Positions 34,253 to 42,974 of a stretch of 64,000 nucleotides of DNA are shown here, piece by piece (the stretch's first letter is position 1; each line of letters starts with the position of its first letter). Below the pieces are notes generated by a model, which did not search any database, was not told the DNA's origin, and worked only from the letters and a program-made list of their open reading frames with translations. A program made the translations under genes and the position numbers. Source of the DNA: Pleomorphomonas oryzae DSM 16300 (GTDB taxonomy: Bacteria; Pseudomonadota; Alphaproteobacteria; Rhizobiales; Pleomorphomonadaceae); NCBI RefSeq assembly GCF_000422965.1, contig NZ_AUHB01000001.1:62001-126000 (forward strand), read 5' to 3'.

Positions 34253-34855
34253 ATGAAAAAGATCGCGACGCTAACGAAAACGGTTCTTTGTTTTTCGGCT
34301 TTACTTGCCGCTCAAGCAGGCTGGGCTGCCGAGAAACTGATGAGCATCCACGGCGTCGCGGCCCCTCCGGTCGGCTACGTGCAGTTCTGCGCTGAGTATC
34401 CAGCCGATTGCCGGCCAGAAAAAGACACCGATCAGGTCGTCACCCTCACCCAAGCGGTGTGGAACCAGCTCAACCAGATCAACACGGGGGTCAACACCGC
34501 CGTGCTGCCTGCCACAGACATGGAAATCTACGGCGTTCTCGAGCACTGGGACTATCCCAAACTCGCCGGCGACTGTGAGGATTACGTGCTGGAAAAGCGG
34601 CGCGACCTGATCCAGTCGGGTTGGCCCGAAAGCGCGTTGCTGATCACTGTCGTGCGCGATGAAACCGGCTCCGGTCATGCGGTTCTGACCGTACGCACCA
34701 ATCGGGGCGACGTCGTGCTGGACAACAAGACGGACAAGATTCTGGTGTGGGCAGACACGCCCTATACCTACCTGAAACGTCAGTCGACGCGCGACCCCAA
34801 CACCTGGGATCTCATCGAGGATGCCCGTACGTCGCTGGTCGGCTCGCTGAAGTGA
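34253..34855 (+). CDS. Periplasmic transglutaminase-like cysteine protease (BTLCP)
   Basis: A 200-residue exported protein. A signal peptide ends near AQAGWA (residue 25). The mature part carries the BTLCP triad: Cys108 in LAGDCEDYVLEKR, His142 in GSGHAVLTV and Asp157 in GDVVLDNKTD. LapG, the best-known relative, clips adhesins from the outer membrane under control of the c-di-GMP receptor LapD. No lapD or large adhesin gene is in the window, so the target is unknown. AAAACAACTG..., then GGGAGACG precede the ATG. The gene stands alone between two AT-rich gaps. Confidence 0.92.
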   Translation: MKKIATLTKTVLCFSALLAAQAGWAAEKLMSIHGVAAPPVGYVQFCAEYPADCRPEKDTDQVVTLTQAVWNQLNQINTGVNTAVLPATDMEIYGVLEHWDYPKLAGDCEDYVLEKRRDLIQSGWPESALLITVVRDETGSGHAVLTVRTNRGDVVLDNKTDKILVWADTPYTYLKRQSTRDPNTWDLIEDARTSLVGSLK

Positions 34856-35336
34856 CCATCACGGCTATTCGAGTCGCCGCATCCGGTCTGGGCGCGGCGA
34901 CAATTCGATTCCCGGTGCGATGGGCGCGACGCTGCGAAATGCGCAACATTGACGAAGCGGCCTCAGCCAGCCACAACGATTTCCTCAAGAAAATTCGCTA
35001 GAGTAAAAACAACCATCGGTTTTACAATTTCGACTCTGCAGAATGCTTCGTTTTGAGGGCGAATTCAGACCGCTTCGCGGAGTGCTTGCCTAGACACTTG
35101 AAATTTCCCGCAAATTCACCGTTTCTAAAATCTCTCCGCAAAGTTCCTGATTTGAGACTTTGTTCACCATATTCAATCATTTAATTGCCATCGTTAGTTT
35201 TACTCGCTAAAATTACCTTTTGTAGCTAGACTACCGCATTGCCGCCGACTGAACGTCTCGGAGTCACCTTGTGTTTCCGTGGAGTTGACGATTTATTGTC
35301 GCGGAAGGCACCTCTTCAATTGAGGTGAACCGAGCC
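34856..35336. other. AT-rich intergenic region upstream of the ArsR-type gene
   Basis: 481 bases without a credible gene, clearly more AT-rich than the average of the window between about 35,000 and 35,240. It contains GTAAAA...TTTTAC arms near 35,003-35,025 and the promoter-like TTGACG at 35,285. The right end carries the hairpin described at 35,309-35,327. Confidence 0.5.
35309..35327 (+). promoter_or_regulatory. Inverted repeat over the ribosome-binding site of the ArsR-type gene
   Basis: CACCTC (35309-35314) and GAGGTG (35322-35327) form a perfect 6-bp stem with a 7-nt loop. GAGGTG is the ribosome-binding site of the ATG at 35337. It could be an operator, or an RNA hairpin that hides the site. 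Confidence 0.5.
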
Positions 35337-35657
35337 ATGCACGACACCAGTCAAAGCGATTCAGTTGATACCGGAATGGCCGTTCCGCTGCTGATCCACG
35401 ATCTTTCCCGAACTGTTCGGGCGCTTTCGCATGAACAGCGTCTTGCCATTCTCGTGCATCTCTCCCAGGGGGAGTGCTCGGTTGGCGAACTCGAACGGAA
35501 ACTCAACCTTCCGCAACCTGCGGTATCACAGCAGCTCGCCCGTCTCAGGTCGGATGGACTCGTCCTGACCCGTCGCGAGGGGCGGACCATCTATTATTGC
35601 GCTCACCGCCAGCGCCTCGGCGATTTTCTGGCCGGCCTGAACCGGCTTCTCATTTGA
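35337..35657 (+). CDS. ArsR/SmtB-family transcriptional regulator
   Basis: A 106-residue winged-helix repressor. The core reads RALSHEQRLAILVHLSQGECSVGELERKLNLPQPAVSQQLARLRSD, then LVLTRREGRTIYYC. Two cysteines (GEC and YYC) are present. Their spacing does not match the metal site CxC of ArsR nor the persulfide pair as I remember it in BigR/SqrR. So the signal is unknown. No resistance or transport gene lies beside it; the next gene is convergent. Confidence 0.88.
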   Translation: MHDTSQSDSVDTGMAVPLLIHDLSRTVRALSHEQRLAILVHLSQGECSVGELERKLNLPQPAVSQQLARLRSDGLVLTRREGRTIYYCAHRQRLGDFLAGLNRLLI

Positions 35658-35711
35658 GCTCCGCTCCGATCGAGCGACGCCTGCTGCCCAACAAATGCTT
35701 TCTGAGGTATC

Positions 35712-35741
35712 GGCCGCGCGAAGGATTGGTTTCGCGCGGCC
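35712..35741. terminator. Strong hairpin between convergent genes
   Basis: Perfect 11-bp arms GGCCGCGCGAA (35712-35722) and its complement (35731-35741) with an 8-nt loop. There is no T run, but its place between two gene ends suggests a bidirectional stop. Confidence 0.5.
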
Positions 35742-35764
35742 AATGCCGAAGATGATTGCCGGCG

Positions 35765-36748
35765 TTATTTCAACGCGGCATCGGTGATCTCGTGCGTCCA
35801 GGCGCCTTCCGGCTTCTTGGTAATGATCTTCTGATCGAGAACCGCCTTTTCGGTACGAGCATAGGCGGCCTCGTCGAGCACGCCGGTGGAGTCGCCCAGT
35901 AGCTTGGCAACTTCTTTGATCATGTAGAGCTGATGCTCCTTGGTCTGGGCGCCGGTGGTGTCGTTGTCGATGACGATGTCGGCGGCGTCCTCAGGATGGT
36001 CCTTGGCGTAGGTCCAGCCTTTCATCGAGGCGCGGACAAAGCGGATGAGCTTATCCTTGAAGGCCGGATCCTTCAGGCTCGGTTCAAGCGCATAAAGGCC
36101 ATCCTCCAGCAGATTTTCGCCCATGTCGGTGTAGGAGAAGACGGTCAACTTGTCGGCTGTGTAGCCGGCGTCGTAGGCCTGACCGAGTTCGTTGTAGGTC
36201 ATGACGTGGATGCAGTCGGCCTGCTTCTGGATGAGCGGTTGCACGTCAAAGCTCTGCTGCAGGATCTTGACGCCGTCGGGACCGCCTTCGGTCTTCAGGC
36301 CATGCTTGTTGGCGAGCGCGAAGAAAGGCACCTCGTTGCCGTAGAACCAGACGCCGATGGTGTGCCCCTTGAAATCTTCCACCTTCTTGATCGGGCTGTC
36401 GGCCGGGCAGATGATCTCGAGGCCGGCGTTCTTGTAGGGCTGGGCGATGTTGACCAGCGGCACGCCCTTTTCGCGGGCAGCCAGCGCGGCCCCCATCCAG
36501 TCGACGATCACGTCGGCGCCGCCACCGGCGATAATCTGCTCGGGAGCAATGTTGGGTCCACCGGGCTTGATCTCGACGTCGAGCCCTTCGGCTTCATAAT
36601 AGCCCTTGTCCTTGGCGACGAAATAGCCGGCAAACTGGGCCTGCGTCACCCATTTCAACTGTAGCGTCAGCTTGTCGGCGGCATTGGCCCCGAACGCCGT
36701 CAGGGCCATGGCACTGGCAAGTGCCAGCTTGGTCACGGTGTTGGTCAT
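35765..36748 (-). CDS. ABC substrate-binding protein, NMT1/THI5 type (pyrimidine uptake cluster)
   Basis: A 327-residue periplasmic protein with a signal peptide ending GANAADK (about residue 24). The mature part starts LTLQLKWVTQAQFAGYFVAKDKGYYEAEGLDVEI, the hallmark of the NMT1/THI5-like group that binds thiamine-pyrimidine, riboflavin or pyrimidine-like ligands. GGGADVIVDWMGAALAAREKG fits the same group. Placed at the end of an ABC set next to dihydropyrimidinase, it most likely captures a pyrimidine, dihydropyrimidine or hydantoin. That ligand is inferred. Confidence 0.88.
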   Translation of the reverse strand: MTNTVTKLALASAMALTAFGANAADKLTLQLKWVTQAQFAGYFVAKDKGYYEAEGLDVEIKPGGPNIAPEQIIAGGGADVIVDWMGAALAAREKGVPLVNIAQPYKNAGLEIICPADSPIKKVEDFKGHTIGVWFYGNEVPFFALANKHGLKTEGGPDGVKILQQSFDVQPLIQKQADCIHVMTYNELGQAYDAGYTADKLTVFSYTDMGENLLEDGLYALEPSLKDPAFKDKLIRFVRASMKGWTYAKDHPEDAADIVIDNDTTGAQTKEHQLYMIKEVAKLLGDSTGVLDEAAYARTEKAVLDQKIITKKPEGAWTHEITDAALK

Positions 36749-36794
36749 GTCGTTCCCCTTTTTTGATTGCCGGCGGCGGTTGCCGCCGCCGGGT

Positions 36795-37664
36795 TCACCT
36801 CTGCCCTTTGCGAACAGACGGATGCCAGAAGGTCACGCGCCGTTCCAAAAGCGCGATGACGCCGTAGAAAGCCGAGCCGAGGATGGCCGCGACACCGATT
36901 TCCGCCCAGACCATGGCGGTGTTCATGCGGCCCATTTCGGTGGAGATGCGGAAGCCGACGCCGTAGGTCGGCGCGCCGAAGAACTCGGCGACGATGGCGC
37001 CGATCAGGGCCAGCGTGGAGTTGATCTTCAGCGCGTTGAAAATGAACGGCCAGGCGGCCGGCAGGCGGAGGCGGCGCATTTCGTCGCCCCAGGTCGCAGC
37101 ATAGGTGCGCATCAAGTCGCGCTCCATGTGGCCGGCGGCGGCAAGCCCCGCTTCGGTGTTGACCAGCATCGGGAAGAAAGTCATCAGCACGATGACCGCC
37201 GCCTTGGATTGCCAGTCGAAGCCGAACCACATGACGGCGATCGGTGCGACGCCGACGATGGGCAGGGCCGATACGAAGTTGCCGAGCGGCAGCAGGCCAC
37301 GCTTCAGGAAATCGGAGCGGTTGATGAGGAGCGCAGCCAGAAAACCAAGACCGCAGCCGACGAGGTAGCCCGACAGTGCCGACTTGACGAAGGTCTGAAT
37401 CACGTCCTCCCAGAGGGTCGGCAGCGCGTTGGCTGCCACATTCAGGATAACCGACGGCGCCGGCAGCAGGATTTCCGGGACGCCGAAACCTCGCGTTACC
37501 AGCTCCCACTCGGCGATGAGCATGACGCCGAACAGAAGCGGCACGGCCAGATCGACGAAGCGCCGCGCCGCCGGGAGCGCTTCGCCGAGATGGACGAGAT
37601 AGACGCAAAGCCAGGAGATGCCGAGCGCAACGCCGAGGATGGCGATCAACAGGACAGCGACCAT
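36795..37664 (-). CDS. ABC transporter permease (pyrimidine uptake cluster, second permease)
   Basis: A 289-residue inner-membrane permease of the SsuC/ThiX type. The EAA-like loop is DLMRTYAATWGDEMRRLRLPAAW. Its ATG overlaps the stop of the preceding permease as ATGA, so the two are probably made in equal amounts as a heterodimer. The last spans include ALIGAIVAEFFGAPTYGVGF. The start at 37664 was chosen from that overlap. Confidence 0.9.
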   Translation of the reverse strand: MVAVLLIAILGVALGISWLCVYLVHLGEALPAARRFVDLAVPLLFGVMLIAEWELVTRGFGVPEILLPAPSVILNVAANALPTLWEDVIQTFVKSALSGYLVGCGLGFLAALLINRSDFLKRGLLPLGNFVSALPIVGVAPIAVMWFGFDWQSKAAVIVLMTFFPMLVNTEAGLAAAGHMERDLMRTYAATWGDEMRRLRLPAAWPFIFNALKINSTLALIGAIVAEFFGAPTYGVGFRISTEMGRMNTAMVWAEIGVAAILGSAFYGVIALLERRVTFWHPSVRKGQR

Positions 37665-38563
37665 CAGGCGGCCCTCCGCTCGGGGCGGGCGCCCATCAGA
37701 CGCATGACGAGGCTTTCCGACCAGCCGACCACCAACACGAGAATGCCGGCCAGGAAAGCAGCAGCGAACAGAGCCGCCCAGATCTGGATGGTCTGACCGT
37801 AATAGGAGCCGGACAGCAACCGAGCGCCGAGGCCGGCGGCTGCGCCGGTCGGCAGTTCGCCGACGATGGCGCCGATCAGCGAAATGGCAATGCCCACCTT
37901 GAGCGAGGCAAACAGGTAGGGCACCGACGCCGGCCAGCGAAGCTTGGTGAACACCTGCAGATCGTCGGCGTTGTAGGTCCGCATCAGGTCGAGATGGATT
38001 GTTTCCGGCGAGCGCAGGCCCTTGACCATGCCGACCACCACCGGAAAGAAGGAGAGGTAGGTGGAGATCAGCGCCTTGGGCAACAGGCCGGAGATGCCGA
38101 TGGCGTTGAGCACGACGATCAGCATCGGCGCCACGGCGAGGATGGGTACCGTCTGGCTGGCGATGATCCAAGGCATCAGCGATTTGTCCATCACCTTCTG
38201 ATGAACGATGCCGATGGCGAGCAGAATGCCGAGCAGCGTGCCGAGAAGGAAGCCGAGCAGCGTCGCCGACAGTGTCACCCAGCCGTGGTAGACGAGGCTG
38301 CGCTTGGAGGTGACCGACAAGCCGGCTGTGCTCTTCCACAATTCGGCGATGACTTGGTGCGGCGCCGGTAGAAGGGGCTTGTCGAGCGCCCAGGACCGAT
38401 ACCAGGTTGCCGATGGGGTGAAGGCGAGGCCCTTCAACTGCGCCTCGGCCACCACGGTGGAGTGGTTCATGAACAGGGCCGCGACATACCAGAATGCGAC
38501 GATGACGGCGATGACCGTCAGCACCGGAACGACGCTGTGACGAAAGAAGGAAGGCTGTGTCAT
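37664..38563 (-). CDS. ABC transporter permease (pyrimidine uptake cluster, first permease)
   Basis: A 299-residue permease paired with the following gene. One N-terminal span is followed by an unusual insertion, then five spans. The EAA loop is LDLMRTYNADDLQVFTKLRWPAS, and near the end ISLIGAIVGELPTGAAAGLGA matches its partner. It lies 27 nt behind the ATPase gene. Confidence 0.9.
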   Translation of the reverse strand: MTQPSFFRHSVVPVLTVIAVIVAFWYVAALFMNHSTVVAEAQLKGLAFTPSATWYRSWALDKPLLPAPHQVIAELWKSTAGLSVTSKRSLVYHGWVTLSATLLGFLLGTLLGILLAIGIVHQKVMDKSLMPWIIASQTVPILAVAPMLIVVLNAIGISGLLPKALISTYLSFFPVVVGMVKGLRSPETIHLDLMRTYNADDLQVFTKLRWPASVPYLFASLKVGIAISLIGAIVGELPTGAAAGLGARLLSGSYYGQTIQIWAALFAAAFLAGILVLVVGWSESLVMRLMGARPERRAA

Positions 38564-38590
38564 GCCGCCCTCCCCGCTTGCAGGAAGGGC

Positions 38591-39370
38591 CTAGTCGTCA
38601 TAGCTATGCCCCGCTCTCAGGCCGTCGCGCACCCGCTGGGCAAGTTTCAGAAACTCCGGCGTTTCGCGAATGTCGAGCGGCCTCGGGCCGCGCGGCAGAT
38701 CGCTCTCGACGATGTCGTGGATGCGGCCGGGCCGCGGGCTCATCACCACGATCTTGGTGGAGAGATAGACCGCTTCGGGGATGGAGTGGGTGACGAAGAC
38801 CACCGTCTTCTTGGTCTTGGCCCAGAGCTGCAGAAGTTGCTCATTGAGATGATCGCGCACGATCTCGTCGAGGGCGCCAAACGGCTCGTCCATCAGGAGA
38901 AGATCCGGCTCGACGGCAAGGGCACGGGCAATCGAGGCGCGCTGCTGCATGCCGCCGGACAGCTGCCAGGGATATTTCTTCTCAAAGCCTGTGAGGTTGA
39001 CCAGAGCCAGGTTGCGCGCAATGCGCTCGTCCTGCTGGGCGCGCGTGAGCCCCATGATCTCCAGCGGCAATGCCACGTTCCTGGCAATGGTGCGCCAAGG
39101 ATAAAGGGCCGGCGCCTGAAAGACATAGCCATAGGCTCGGTCGAGACGGGCGAGCTCCGGCGTAGTGCCATTGACGGAGATCGAGCCGCCGGTCGGCTGT
39201 TCCAGATCGGCGATGACGCGGAGCAGCGTCGTCTTGCCGCAGCCGGAGGGGCCGATGAAGGAAACGAAGTCGCCCTTGGCGATCTTCAGGTCGATGTTGG
39301 AAAGCGCCTGAACCGGTCCGTCGCCGGTCTCAAAAGTCAGGGATAGCGCCTCGATGTCGATGACATTCAT
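38591..39370 (-). CDS. ABC transporter ATPase (pyrimidine uptake cluster)
   Basis: A 259-residue ABC ATPase with Walker A GPSGCGKTTLLR, signature LSGGMQQRASIARA, Walker B LLLMDEPFGALDE and switch VTHSIPEA. It is of the SsuB/TauB/ThiZ class. The start MNVIDIEALS was chosen as the first credible Met; the upstream region is a non-coding spacer with a palindrome. It is the first of four importer genes read leftwards, behind dihydropyrimidinase. Confidence 0.9.
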   Translation of the reverse strand: MNVIDIEALSLTFETGDGPVQALSNIDLKIAKGDFVSFIGPSGCGKTTLLRVIADLEQPTGGSISVNGTTPELARLDRAYGYVFQAPALYPWRTIARNVALPLEIMGLTRAQQDERIARNLALVNLTGFEKKYPWQLSGGMQQRASIARALAVEPDLLLMDEPFGALDEIVRDHLNEQLLQLWAKTKKTVVFVTHSIPEAVYLSTKIVVMSPRPGRIHDIVESDLPRGPRPLDIRETPEFLKLAQRVRDGLRAGHSYDD

Positions 39371-39395
39371 ACTTGCCGGCACCCCAGGCATCCGG

Positions 39396-39417
39396 CCGAA
39401 AAGTTGCAGCTTTTCGG
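39396..39417. repeat. CCGAAAAG/CTTTTCGG palindrome
   Basis: Arms CCGAAAAG (39396-39403) and CTTTTCGG (39410-39417) around TTGCAG. It shares its arms with the palindrome at 30,002. It lies in the 298-nt spacer between dihydropyrimidinase and the ATPase gene and may terminate or attenuate read-through. Confidence 0.65.
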
Positions 39418-39668
39418 AAAGAGCGGATACGAAGAAGAGGACTGGAGCGATCGTCCCTGCAGCTTGATCGACTTCGCTCCAACGCATGGTGAAGACACAG
39501 CCGTTCCCTCGGCCGGCCGCCACAGGCGACCACCTTGTCCGCCATCCCGCTCTGCGGGACGGCACGGCCAGATACGCAAACCTTGCCCGACCGCCTCCCG
39601 CAACGCTCACCAAGTCGGCCGATAGCTGACCGAAATCAAAGCAAGAAGCGGGCCGACCGGGTCACTTC

Positions 39669-41123
39669 TCAGATGCCGGTGACAGGAATGCCGGCACGTT
39701 CGACGCGCCGCGGCGACACGATTTCCTTCCACTGGCTAAGCGCCTTGGCCACCGCCGTGAACGGCTTGCGCGGCACGAACTTGCCGTGGCCTTCCTCCGT
39801 CTTCATGGTGGCTTCCTCGACCACCACCTTGCCGCGCGACAGCGTGAAGCGCGGCAGCCCGGTTACCTCGTAGCCGTCGAACACGTTGTACTCGATCACC
39901 GACTGCTGGGTCTTCGGCGAGATGACCTTGGTGCGCTTGGGGTCCCAGACCACGAGATCGGCATCGGCGCCGACCAGCACGGCGCCCTTCTTCGGATACA
40001 TGTTGAGGATCTTGGCGCTGTTGGTCGAGGTCACCGCCACGAATTCATTCATGGTCAACCGGCCGGTGCGCACGCCATAGGTCCACAGCAGCGGCATGCG
40101 GTCTTCGAGACCGCCGGTGCCGTTGGGGATCTTGCGGAAGTCGCCGAGACCATTGCGCTTCTGGGCAATGGTGAAGGTGCAATGATCGGTAGCGACGCAG
40201 CTCAGCGAGCCGGCGGCGAGACCGGCCCACAGGCTGTCCTGGTGCAGCTTGTTGCGGAAGGGCGGGCTCATGACGCGGACGGCCGAATGATCCCAGTCGG
40301 GATTGGCGTATTCGCTTTCATCGAGCAGAAGGTGCTGGATCAGCGGCTCGCCATAGACGCGCATGCCCTTCTGGCGGGCGCGGCGGATCGCCTCATGCGC
40401 CTGCTCGCAGGAGGTATGAACGACGTAGAGGGGAGCGCCGGCCATATCGGCCAGCATGATGGCACGGTTGGTGGCTTCGCCCTCGACTTCCGGCGGACGC
40501 GAGTAAGCATGCGCCTCGGGACCGGTGTTGCCTTGGGCAAACAGCTTGGCCTGCATCTGGGCGACGACGTCGCCGTTCTCGGCGTGCACCATCGGCAGGG
40601 CACCGAGTTCGGCCAGGCGCTGGAAGGACGAGAACATCTCGTCGTCGTCCACCATCAGCGAGCCCTTGTAGGCCATGAAGTGCTTGAAGGAATTGATACC
40701 CTTCTCCTCGACGACCACCTTCATCTCGTCGAAGATCTTCTCATTCCACGAGGTGACGCACATGTGGAAGGAATAGTCGCTGTTGGCGCGACTCGCCCGG
40801 TTGTGCCAGCTCTGCAGAGCGCTGAGCATCGACTCGTCCGGACGCGGCGTGATGAAATCGACCACCATGGTGGTGCCGCCGGCAAGGCCCGCCCGGGTGC
40901 CGCTGTCGAAATCGTCAGCCGAATAGGTGCCCATGAAGGGCATCTCGAGGTGAGTATGCGGATCGATGCCACCCGGCATGACGTAGCAGCCCGTGGCATC
41001 CAGCACCTCGTCGCCCTTGAGATCGGGACCGATGGCCACGATGCGCTCGCCTTCGATCAGCACGTCGGCTTCATACGTCAGATCGGCGGTGACGATGGTT
41101 CCACCCTTGATGACCTTCGACAT
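39669..41123 (-). CDS. hydA: Dihydropyrimidinase
   Basis: A 484-residue zinc amidohydrolase that opens dihydrouracil or dihydrothymine to N-carbamoyl-beta-amino acids, the second step of reductive pyrimidine breakdown. It has the HxH metal motif in GGIDPHTHLEMPFMG and the carboxylated Lys in NSFKHFMAYKGSLM. Later metal ligands are in MVHAENGDVV, LYVVHTSCEQAHEAI and CVATDHCTF. Length and motifs are those of true dihydropyrimidinases/D-hydantoinases. It lies 3 nt behind the acetyltransferase gene and upstream of the importer genes. Confidence 0.96.
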   Translation of the reverse strand: MSKVIKGGTIVTADLTYEADVLIEGERIVAIGPDLKGDEVLDATGCYVMPGGIDPHTHLEMPFMGTYSADDFDSGTRAGLAGGTTMVVDFITPRPDESMLSALQSWHNRASRANSDYSFHMCVTSWNEKIFDEMKVVVEEKGINSFKHFMAYKGSLMVDDDEMFSSFQRLAELGALPMVHAENGDVVAQMQAKLFAQGNTGPEAHAYSRPPEVEGEATNRAIMLADMAGAPLYVVHTSCEQAHEAIRRARQKGMRVYGEPLIQHLLLDESEYANPDWDHSAVRVMSPPFRNKLHQDSLWAGLAAGSLSCVATDHCTFTIAQKRNGLGDFRKIPNGTGGLEDRMPLLWTYGVRTGRLTMNEFVAVTSTNSAKILNMYPKKGAVLVGADADLVVWDPKRTKVISPKTQQSVIEYNVFDGYEVTGLPRFTLSRGKVVVEEATMKTEEGHGKFVPRKPFTAVAKALSQWKEIVSPRRVERAGIPVTGI

Positions 41124-41126
41124 GGT

Positions 41127-41615
41127 TCAACCCTCGTTGGACGGTTTGTCCGTCAGCTTTCTTGTCATGAACAGACTATAGGGGTTCGCAGCGTAATCGG
41201 CGAACGGGCCGCATTCGGCGTAACCGAGCCGACGATACATCGTCACCGCCTCGGTGTTGAGCGGGCCGGTTTCCAGATAGAGCGTTTTCACGCCGCGTTC
41301 GGCGGCAAGCGCTTCGAGACGGGCCATGATGCGGCGTCCAAGGCCCAGACCACGCGCTGCTTCCGCTACAAAGATGCGCTTCAGCTCGGCCGTACCGTCA
41401 GCGAACCATTTCACCGCCCCGCAGCCTTCGGCCGAGCCGCTCCGCCGCGCGACGAGAAAGGTGATGTCCGGCGACGTCAAGCCTACGATGTCGGTGCCGA
41501 AATGCCCTTGCGGCGGGTAGCGCTCCAGCGAATAGGCGTCGGAGGCCTCGATCAACGCCACGACGTCGGGGCTATCCGGCGCCTCCTCGGCTATGGCGTG
41601 GAGAGCATCCGTCAT
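41127..41615 (-). CDS. GNAT-family N-acetyltransferase
   Basis: A 162-residue acetyltransferase. The acetyl-CoA loop is AARGLGLGRRIMARLEALA, preceded by AELKRIFVAE and followed by YLETGPLNTEAVTMYRRLGY. It resembles small amino-acid or amine acetylases. Its ATG overlaps the stop of the amidohydrolase gene as ATGA, and its own stop is 3 nt before dihydropyrimidinase, so it is a firm part of the pyrimidine operon. Its substrate is unknown; a beta-amino acid or a toxic intermediate is a guess. Confidence 0.9.
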   Translation of the reverse strand: MTDALHAIAEEAPDSPDVVALIEASDAYSLERYPPQGHFGTDIVGLTSPDITFLVARRSGSAEGCGAVKWFADGTAELKRIFVAEAARGLGLGRRIMARLEALAAERGVKTLYLETGPLNTEAVTMYRRLGYAECGPFADYAANPYSLFMTRKLTDKPSNEG

Positions 41616-42865
41616 CCGGCGACGATCTCCGCAGTTTCCAGCACGGCGTGCAACAGCACGTCGGCGCCGGCTGCCGCCCACTCCGGGGTGATCTTCTCGT
41701 CCTCGTTATGGGAAAGGCCGTCGACACAGGGACACATGATCATGGTGGCCGGCGCCACCTTGGCCGCCCAGCAAGCGTCATGACCGGCACCGGAGACGAT
41801 GTTCATGTGGCTGTAGCCGAGCTTCTCGGTAACGGAACGAACACGGGAGACCAGCGTCGGATCGAAGGTGATGGGGTCAAAATGGCCGACCACCTCGACC
41901 GAGCATTTGACGCCCAGAGGATCGCAGAGTTTCGGCGCTTCAGCCTCGATGAGCGCCCGCATGCGGTCGAGCTTGTCCTGCTCGGGCGAGCGGATATCGA
42001 CGGTGAAGATGACGGTACCCGGCAATACGTTGCGCGAATTGGGCGAGAACTTCACTTGGCCGACACCGCCAACCGCATTGGGTTGACTGTCCATCGCCAC
42101 CTTCTGCACCAGCTCGAAGATGCGGGCCATGGCAAGGCCGGCGTTGACGCGCATGTTCATCGGCGTCGAGCCGGTATGCGCCTCCTTGCCGGTCAGCGTG
42201 AACTCCAGCCACCAGAGGCCCTGGCAATGGGTGACGACACCGATCTGCTTGTTCTCGGCTTCGAGAATGGGCCCCTGTTCGATGTGATACTCGAAATAAG
42301 CGTGCATCTTGCGCGCGCCGACCTCTTCCTCCCCGAGCCAGCCGATGCGCTTCAGCTCATCGCCGAACACCTTGCCGTCGAGGTCCTTGCGCGAATAGGC
42401 GTAGTCGAGGCTGTGGACGCCGGCGAAGACACCCGAGGCCAGCATGGCCGGCGCAAATCGGCCGCCCTCCTCGTTGGTCCAGTTGACGACGACGATTGGA
42501 TGCTTGGTCTTGACGCCGAGGTCGTTCAGCGAACGGACGACTTCCAGGGCGCTGAGCACGCCGAGCACGCCGTCATACTTGCCGCCGGTCGGCTGAGTGT
42601 CGAGATGACTGCCGACATAGACCGGCAAAGCGTTCGGATCGGTGCCCGGCCTGGTAAAGAACATCGTTCCGATCTGGTCGATGCCGAGCGTCATGCCGGC
42701 TGCGTCGCCCCAGGCCTTGAACAGCGCCCTGCCCTTGGCATCGGCGTCCGTCAGCGTCTGTCTGTTGCAGCCCCCTCTGAGACCGGGGCCGGTGGTCGCC
42801 ATCTCTTCAAGGCTGTCCCACAGCCGCGCTCCGTTGACCCGCATGTTGTCGGTCGGCGTCGTCAT
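41612..42865 (-). CDS. hyuC: N-carbamoyl-beta-alanine amidohydrolase (M20-type hydantoinase/carbamoylase)
   Basis: A 417-residue zinc hydrolase of the M20 family. It releases CO2 and ammonia from N-carbamoyl-beta-alanine or the thymine-derived analogue, step three of the pathway. Metal ligands are in VGSHLDTQPTGGKYDGVLGV and NWTNEEGGRFAP, the dimer-domain block is HIEQGPILEAENKQIGVV, and the C-terminal His is in GAGHDACWAA and LSHNEDE. The start at 42865 has GGGGA 5 nt upstream. It is the first gene of the operon, with a RutR-like operator about 95 nt upstream. Confidence 0.93.
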   Translation of the reverse strand: MTTPTDNMRVNGARLWDSLEEMATTGPGLRGGCNRQTLTDADAKGRALFKAWGDAAGMTLGIDQIGTMFFTRPGTDPNALPVYVGSHLDTQPTGGKYDGVLGVLSALEVVRSLNDLGVKTKHPIVVVNWTNEEGGRFAPAMLASGVFAGVHSLDYAYSRKDLDGKVFGDELKRIGWLGEEEVGARKMHAYFEYHIEQGPILEAENKQIGVVTHCQGLWWLEFTLTGKEAHTGSTPMNMRVNAGLAMARIFELVQKVAMDSQPNAVGGVGQVKFSPNSRNVLPGTVIFTVDIRSPEQDKLDRMRALIEAEAPKLCDPLGVKCSVEVVGHFDPITFDPTLVSRVRSVTEKLGYSHMNIVSGAGHDACWAAKVAPATMIMCPCVDGLSHNEDEKITPEWAAAGADVLLHAVLETAEIVAG

Positions 42866-42958
42866 CATGTTCCCCTGATCGCGAGAGCAAGCCGATCGGG
42901 CCACCCCCGACATTCCCCGGCCATCCAACCATCCCTCGGACGGCGGATCGGCAAAACT

Positions 42959-42974
42959 TTTACCAATTGATAAA
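42959..42974. promoter_or_regulatory. RutR-like operator upstream of the pyrimidine operon
   Basis: TTTACCAATTGATAAA matches the E. coli RutR palindrome TTGACCAnnTGGTCAA at 13 of 16 positions, taking the central two bases as AT. A second, half-site AATTGGTCAA lies at 42997-43006. They are 94-140 nt before the amidohydrolase start. The rutR gene is 3.2 kb away, so the site and its regulator occur together. Confidence 0.65.
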
